Position numbers and translations under genes: made by a program. 64,000 nt of DNA. It comes from Glutamicibacter mishrai (GTDB taxonomy: Bacteria > Actinomycetota > Actinomycetes > Actinomycetales > Micrococcaceae). This document shows, in pieces, positions 61,003 to 64,000 of the stretch. The notes beneath the pieces were generated by a model, which saw only the letters and a list, made by a program, of their open reading frames with translations, was not told where the DNA came from and ran no database searches. The first letter of the stretch is position 1, and each line of letters begins with the position of its first letter. The DNA lies in contig NZ_CP032549.1 in NCBI RefSeq assembly GCF_012221945.1, forward strand, positions 1 through 64,000, given 5' to 3'.

Positions 61003-62727
61003 CTAGAACATTTGCCTCCAGTTGGTCTTGGCCAGATCCAGCAGCTCGTCCCCACGTCCCGAGAGCACGGTGCGAATGGCGTAGAGCGCAAAGCCCTTGG
61101 CCTGTTCCAGCTTGATGTTCGGCGGCATCGACATCTCTTGGCGGTCGGTCACCACATCCAACACCGCGGGCCCGTCGTGGGCCAGGAACTGAGCGATCGT
61201 GGATTCGAGCTGCGCGGAGTCATCCACGCGGTAGCCCTTCAGCCCGGCAGCCGTGGCCACCGCACCGAAATCCGGGTTCTGTAGATCCGTGGCATAGGTG
61301 ACAAAGCCGGCGGCCTTCATCTCCAGCTCGACGAAGTTCAGCGAGGAGTTGTTGAAGACCACGATCTTCACCGGCAGCTTGTTCTGCGTCGCGGTCAGCA
61401 GTTCGCCGAGCATCATGGACAGGCCGCCATCCCCGGCAAAGGCGATCACCTGCCGGTTGCGGTCGATGGCCTGCGCGCCCAAGGCATGGCACAGTGCGTT
61501 GGCCATGGATCCGTGGTTGAAGGAACCGAGCACCCGCCGCTTACCGGTCATGGTCAGATAGCGGGCGGCCCAGATGACCGGAGAGCCGACGTCGGCAGTG
61601 AAGATCGTGTCATCGTTGGCGGCCTGGTCGATCAGCCGCGCCAGGTACTGCGGATGGATCGCGGCTCCCGGCTTGGATCCGGTGGCCAGTTCATCGAGCT
61701 TGGTCCTGGTCTTGCGGTAATGCTCCAGCGCATTCTCCAGGTGCTTGCGATGGGTTTGCACCGGCAGCAGAGCATTCAGCGCGGCCGCGGTATCCTTCAC
61801 GGTGCCCACCAGCGGGACATCCACCCGGGTGCGGCGTCCGATCTGCTCGCCGCGGATATCCACCTGGATGATGGTGGCATGCTGCGGATAGAACTGCTGG
61901 TACGGGAAGTCGGTGCCCAGCATGAGCAGCACGTCGCATTCGTCAATCGCCTTGGCACCCGAGGCAAAGCCCAGCAGCCCGGTCATGCCCACATCGAAGG
62001 GGTTGTCGTACTCGATATGCTCCTTGCCGCGCATGGCATGGACGATCGGGGCGGCCAGCTTGTCGGCCAACGCGACCACTTCATCATGGGCGCCGGCCAC
62101 ACCGGCACCGGCAAGGATGGTGACCTTGCGCGAGCCTTCGAGGATCTCGGCGGCCTGCTCCAATTCCGCTTCATTGGGCAGAACCCGGGGACTGGTCTTG
62201 ACGATCTGCTGGGTCGCGGTTCGCTCCATCTCCGAAAGCGCCACATCCCCGGAGATCACCAACACGGCCACGCCGCGCTTCTCGATGGCCTCGCGCATCG
62301 CGATCCGCAGCATCCGGGGCATCTGCTTGGGGTCGGAGACCTGTTCGGCATACACCGAGCAGCCTCGGAAGACCTCAACCGGATTGGTCTCCTGGAAATA
62401 GTTGGACCCAATTTCCTCGGTGGGGATCTGGGCGGCGATGGCCAGCACCGGCACCCGGGAACGATTCGCGTCATACAAGCCGTTGATCAGGTGCAAGTTG
62501 CCCGGGCCGCAAGAGCCCACGCACACGGCGATCTCGCCGGTGATTTCCGCCTCTGCCGCGGCGGCGAAGGCGGCGGCTTCCTCGTGGCGGTGATGCACCC
62601 ATTGCATGCGGCCGTTCTCCCGCAGGGCATCGGTCAATCCATTCAGGGAATCTCCCGGGATGCCATAGATTCGGCGCACGCCCTGGGTGTCAAGCTGTTC
62701 AATCAGGTGGTCGGCTACGGTAGGCAA
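61003..62727 (-). CDS. poxB: Pyruvate dehydrogenase (quinone)/pyruvate oxidase
   Basis: This ThDP/FAD enzyme decarboxylates pyruvate to acetate and reduces menaquinone at the membrane. The 574-aa protein has the N-terminal HHRHEEAAAFAAAAEAEITG (catalytic Glu), a central FAD domain (LAGAGVAGAHDEVV) and the C-terminal ThDP motif GDGGLSMMLGELLTATQN to NN. The start TTG 62727 has an ideal AGGAGG 6 bp upstream. Members also include acetolactate synthase-like enzymes, but domain order and end fit PoxB. Confidence 0.9.
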   Translation of the reverse strand: MPTVADHLIEQLDTQGVRRIYGIPGDSLNGLTDALRENGRMQWVHHRHEEAAAFAAAAEAEITGEIAVCVGSCGPGNLHLINGLYDANRSRVPVLAIAAQIPTEEIGSNYFQETNPVEVFRGCSVYAEQVSDPKQMPRMLRIAMREAIEKRGVAVLVISGDVALSEMERTATQQIVKTSPRVLPNEAELEQAAEILEGSRKVTILAGAGVAGAHDEVVALADKLAAPIVHAMRGKEHIEYDNPFDVGMTGLLGFASGAKAIDECDVLLMLGTDFPYQQFYPQHATIIQVDIRGEQIGRRTRVDVPLVGTVKDTAAALNALLPVQTHRKHLENALEHYRKTRTKLDELATGSKPGAAIHPQYLARLIDQAANDDTIFTADVGSPVIWAARYLTMTGKRRVLGSFNHGSMANALCHALGAQAIDRNRQVIAFAGDGGLSMMLGELLTATQNKLPVKIVVFNNSSLNFVELEMKAAGFVTYATDLQNPDFGAVATAAGLKGYRVDDSAQLESTIAQFLAHDGPAVLDVVTDRQEMSMPPNIKLEQAKGFALYAIRTVLSGRGDELLDLAKTNWRQMF

Positions 62728-62909
62728 AACATTCCTCCTGCACACAATGTTCCAATGGGTCTACTGCTCACCCTACTGCGCCGTTCTCCCTTGTGCCATG
62801 GATTTTGCCTCCCGGACCAGGTTCCTCCCAACACACCATGAAGTGCCACAGACCACAAGAGACAGGAACCCTCCGGGACCGGGCACGGATTAGCTAGGCT
62901 GGAGAGATG

Positions 62910-63269
62910 ATGAACGAACCGCAGCGCATGGCCAATACCTCCAAGCTTCCGGCAGGAGCAAGCAATGGAGCGCTGTGGAAGCTGGAACCGGCAGATCGGG
63001 ACCTCGACGCCAACGTCATCTCCCTGGCACCCGGAGAGCAGATCGGCGAACATCTGGGACCTGCCTTGGATGTGCTGCTGCATGTCTTCGCCGGCTCGGG
63101 CATGTTGCACACCGCCAGCGGGCAGATCGAGCTGGAAGTCGGAGACATCATCTATCTGCCCGCGCACAGCCAGCGCCGTTTCACCGCCGGGGAGCATGGC
63201 CTGGCATATTTCTCGGTGCACCAGCGCAAGAACACCACGGGCCTGATGCCGGTGCCCCGACGCAGCTAG
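62910..63269 (+). CDS. Small cupin protein
   Basis: The 119-aa single cupin has LAPGEQIGEHLGPALDVLLHVFAG (metal-binding histidines), ELEVGDIIYLPAHSQRRFTAG. It is divergent from poxB and may act in the same physiology, but no function can be assigned. Of two tandem ATGs the second is better spaced from GGAG. Confidence 0.8.
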   Translation: MNEPQRMANTSKLPAGASNGALWKLEPADRDLDANVISLAPGEQIGEHLGPALDVLLHVFAGSGMLHTASGQIELEVGDIIYLPAHSQRRFTAGEHGLAYFSVHQRKNTTGLMPVPRRS

Positions 63270-63279
63270 CGCGCCAGTT

Positions 63280-64000
63280 CTAGCTGCTCCACACGCCCTC
63301 ATCGAGGAAGTGCTGCATCTGCGCTGCATAGGGCGCCAGATCAAGGCCCTGCTCGTCAAGCCACTGCTGGTTGTAATAGGTATTGGCGTAGCGTTCGCCG
63401 GAGTCGCAGATCAGCGTCACCACGCTGCCCTGCTGGCCGCGCTCGAGCATATCGGCGATGATCCCGAAGGCGGCATAGAGATTGGTCCCGGTCGAGCCGC
63501 CGGCGAAGTAGCGCGTCCTGGAGCGCAGGAAGTGCATGGCCGCCAAGGAAGCCGCATCCGGCACCTGCACCATGTGATCGATGACCCCGGGCATGAACGA
63601 GGCCTCCACCTTGGGCCTGCCGATGCCTTCGATCCGCGACCCGGTGCCGGTGGCGTAGGCCAGGTTGCCGCTGCGCCAGCCCTCGTAGAAGGATGAGCCT
63701 TCCGGGTCGGCGACGCAGACGCGGGTCTCGTGCTGCTTGTAGCGTGCGTAGCGCCCAAAGGTGGCGCTGGTTCCGCCGGTGCCGGCCCCCACCACGATCC
63801 AGCTGGGGATCGGGTGCGGTTCGGCAGACATCTGCGCGTACACCGACTCGGCGATATTGTTGTTGCCGCGCCAGTCGGTGGCCCGCTCGGCGTAGGTGAA
63901 CTGGTCAAGATAGTAGCCGGTGGATTCTGCCGCCAGCTCGCGGGCGGCGGCATCAACCTGGCCTGCGCCGTCGACCAAGTGGCATCGGCCGCCATAGAAC
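63280..64000 (-). CDS. PLP-dependent cysteine desulfhydrase, Cds1-like (5' end outside window)
   Basis: At least 240 residues of the C-terminal part are present; the frame is open to the window edge, so the start is missing. It has GAGTGGTSATFGRYARY (PLP phosphate loop), CVADPEGSSFYEGW and FAGGSTGTNLYAAFGI, the pattern of actinobacterial Cds1/cysteine synthase-like proteins that break down cysteine to pyruvate, ammonia and sulfide. It is convergent with the cupin gene, with 10 bp between. Confidence 0.85.
   Translation of the reverse strand, partial: FYGGRCHLVDGAGQVDAAARELAAESTGYYLDQFTYAERATDWRGNNNIAESVYAQMSAEPHPIPSWIVVGAGTGGTSATFGRYARYKQHETRVCVADPEGSSFYEGWRSGNLAYATGTGSRIEGIGRPKVEASFMPGVIDHMVQVPDAASLAAMHFLRSRTRYFAGGSTGTNLYAAFGIIADMLERGQQGSVVTLICDSGERYANTYYNQQWLDEQGLDLAPYAAQMQHFLDEGVWSS

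Overview
The window is a compact, high-GC stretch of actinobacterial chromosome, most likely from the Micrococcaceae (Arthrobacter/Glutamicibacter-like). Pointers are the mycothiol enzymes (mycothiol-dependent formaldehyde dehydrogenase, CGYC mycoredoxin), the class Ib nrdHIE-nrdF reductase, the DUF6504-dnaE2 pair with an actinobacterial LexA box, GTG/TTG starts behind strong AGGAGG-type ribosome sites, and the gene orders alaS-ruvX-mltG-aroE-aroC-aroK, relA-secF-secD-yajC-ruvB-ruvA-ruvC-yebC-pdxT and thrS-HIT-pdxS. No rRNA, tRNA, CRISPR array or intact insertion sequence was seen.

Layout. 1-8.7 kb, minus strand: rpsD, two small envelope-type proteins, then alaS-ruvX-mltG-aroE-aroC-aroK, leading out towards a probable aroB. 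aroC and aroK carry three single-base deletions between them. 8.9-15.7 kb: rarA, dtd, a HAAS-like membrane protein with its PadR regulator and a clear inverted-repeat operator, aspS and hisS. 15.7-27.5 kb: a DUF349 protein and an AbiEi-like protein on plus, then minus-strand relA, secF-secD-yajC, ruvB-ruvA-ruvC, yebC and pdxT. 27.5-33.3 kb: a CapA-like lipoprotein, an M3 oligopeptidase with a GNAT protein, a RibD/DHFR-like reductase and a TauD-type dioxygenase, all lying between pdxT and its partner pdxS. 33.6-37.6 kb: pdxS, a HIT-family Ap4A phosphorylase-like gene and thrS.

37.9-51.4 kb is more accessory. It holds a VOC protein, SOS-type dnaE2 with DUF6504 but no imuA/imuB, an orphan AT-richer gene beside 0.8 kb of apparently decayed DNA, the mycothiol formaldehyde-detoxification pair, a SRAP protein, mycoredoxin, a lipoate-ligase-like protein, a P-loop kinase, a TesB-like thioesterase, and an XRE-cupin regulator divergent from a thioredoxin-reductase-like enzyme. 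52-55.3 kb: cspA, an FAD monooxygenase, a TetR regulator and an SDR. 55.6-59.7 kb: nrdF and the nrdHIE operon, preceded by two NrdR boxes 32 bp apart. 60-64 kb: a YggS protein, a PoxB-type pyruvate oxidase, a small cupin and a truncated Cds1-like cysteine desulfhydrase.

Most of the window is core metabolism. The best leads are regulatory or syntenic: the PadR operator, the tandem NrdR boxes with nearby DnaA-box-like sites, the SOS-controlled dnaE2 lacking its usual partners, the pdxS/pdxT split, and the orphan gene near 42.3 kb. I did not find a convincing wholly new multi-gene system.
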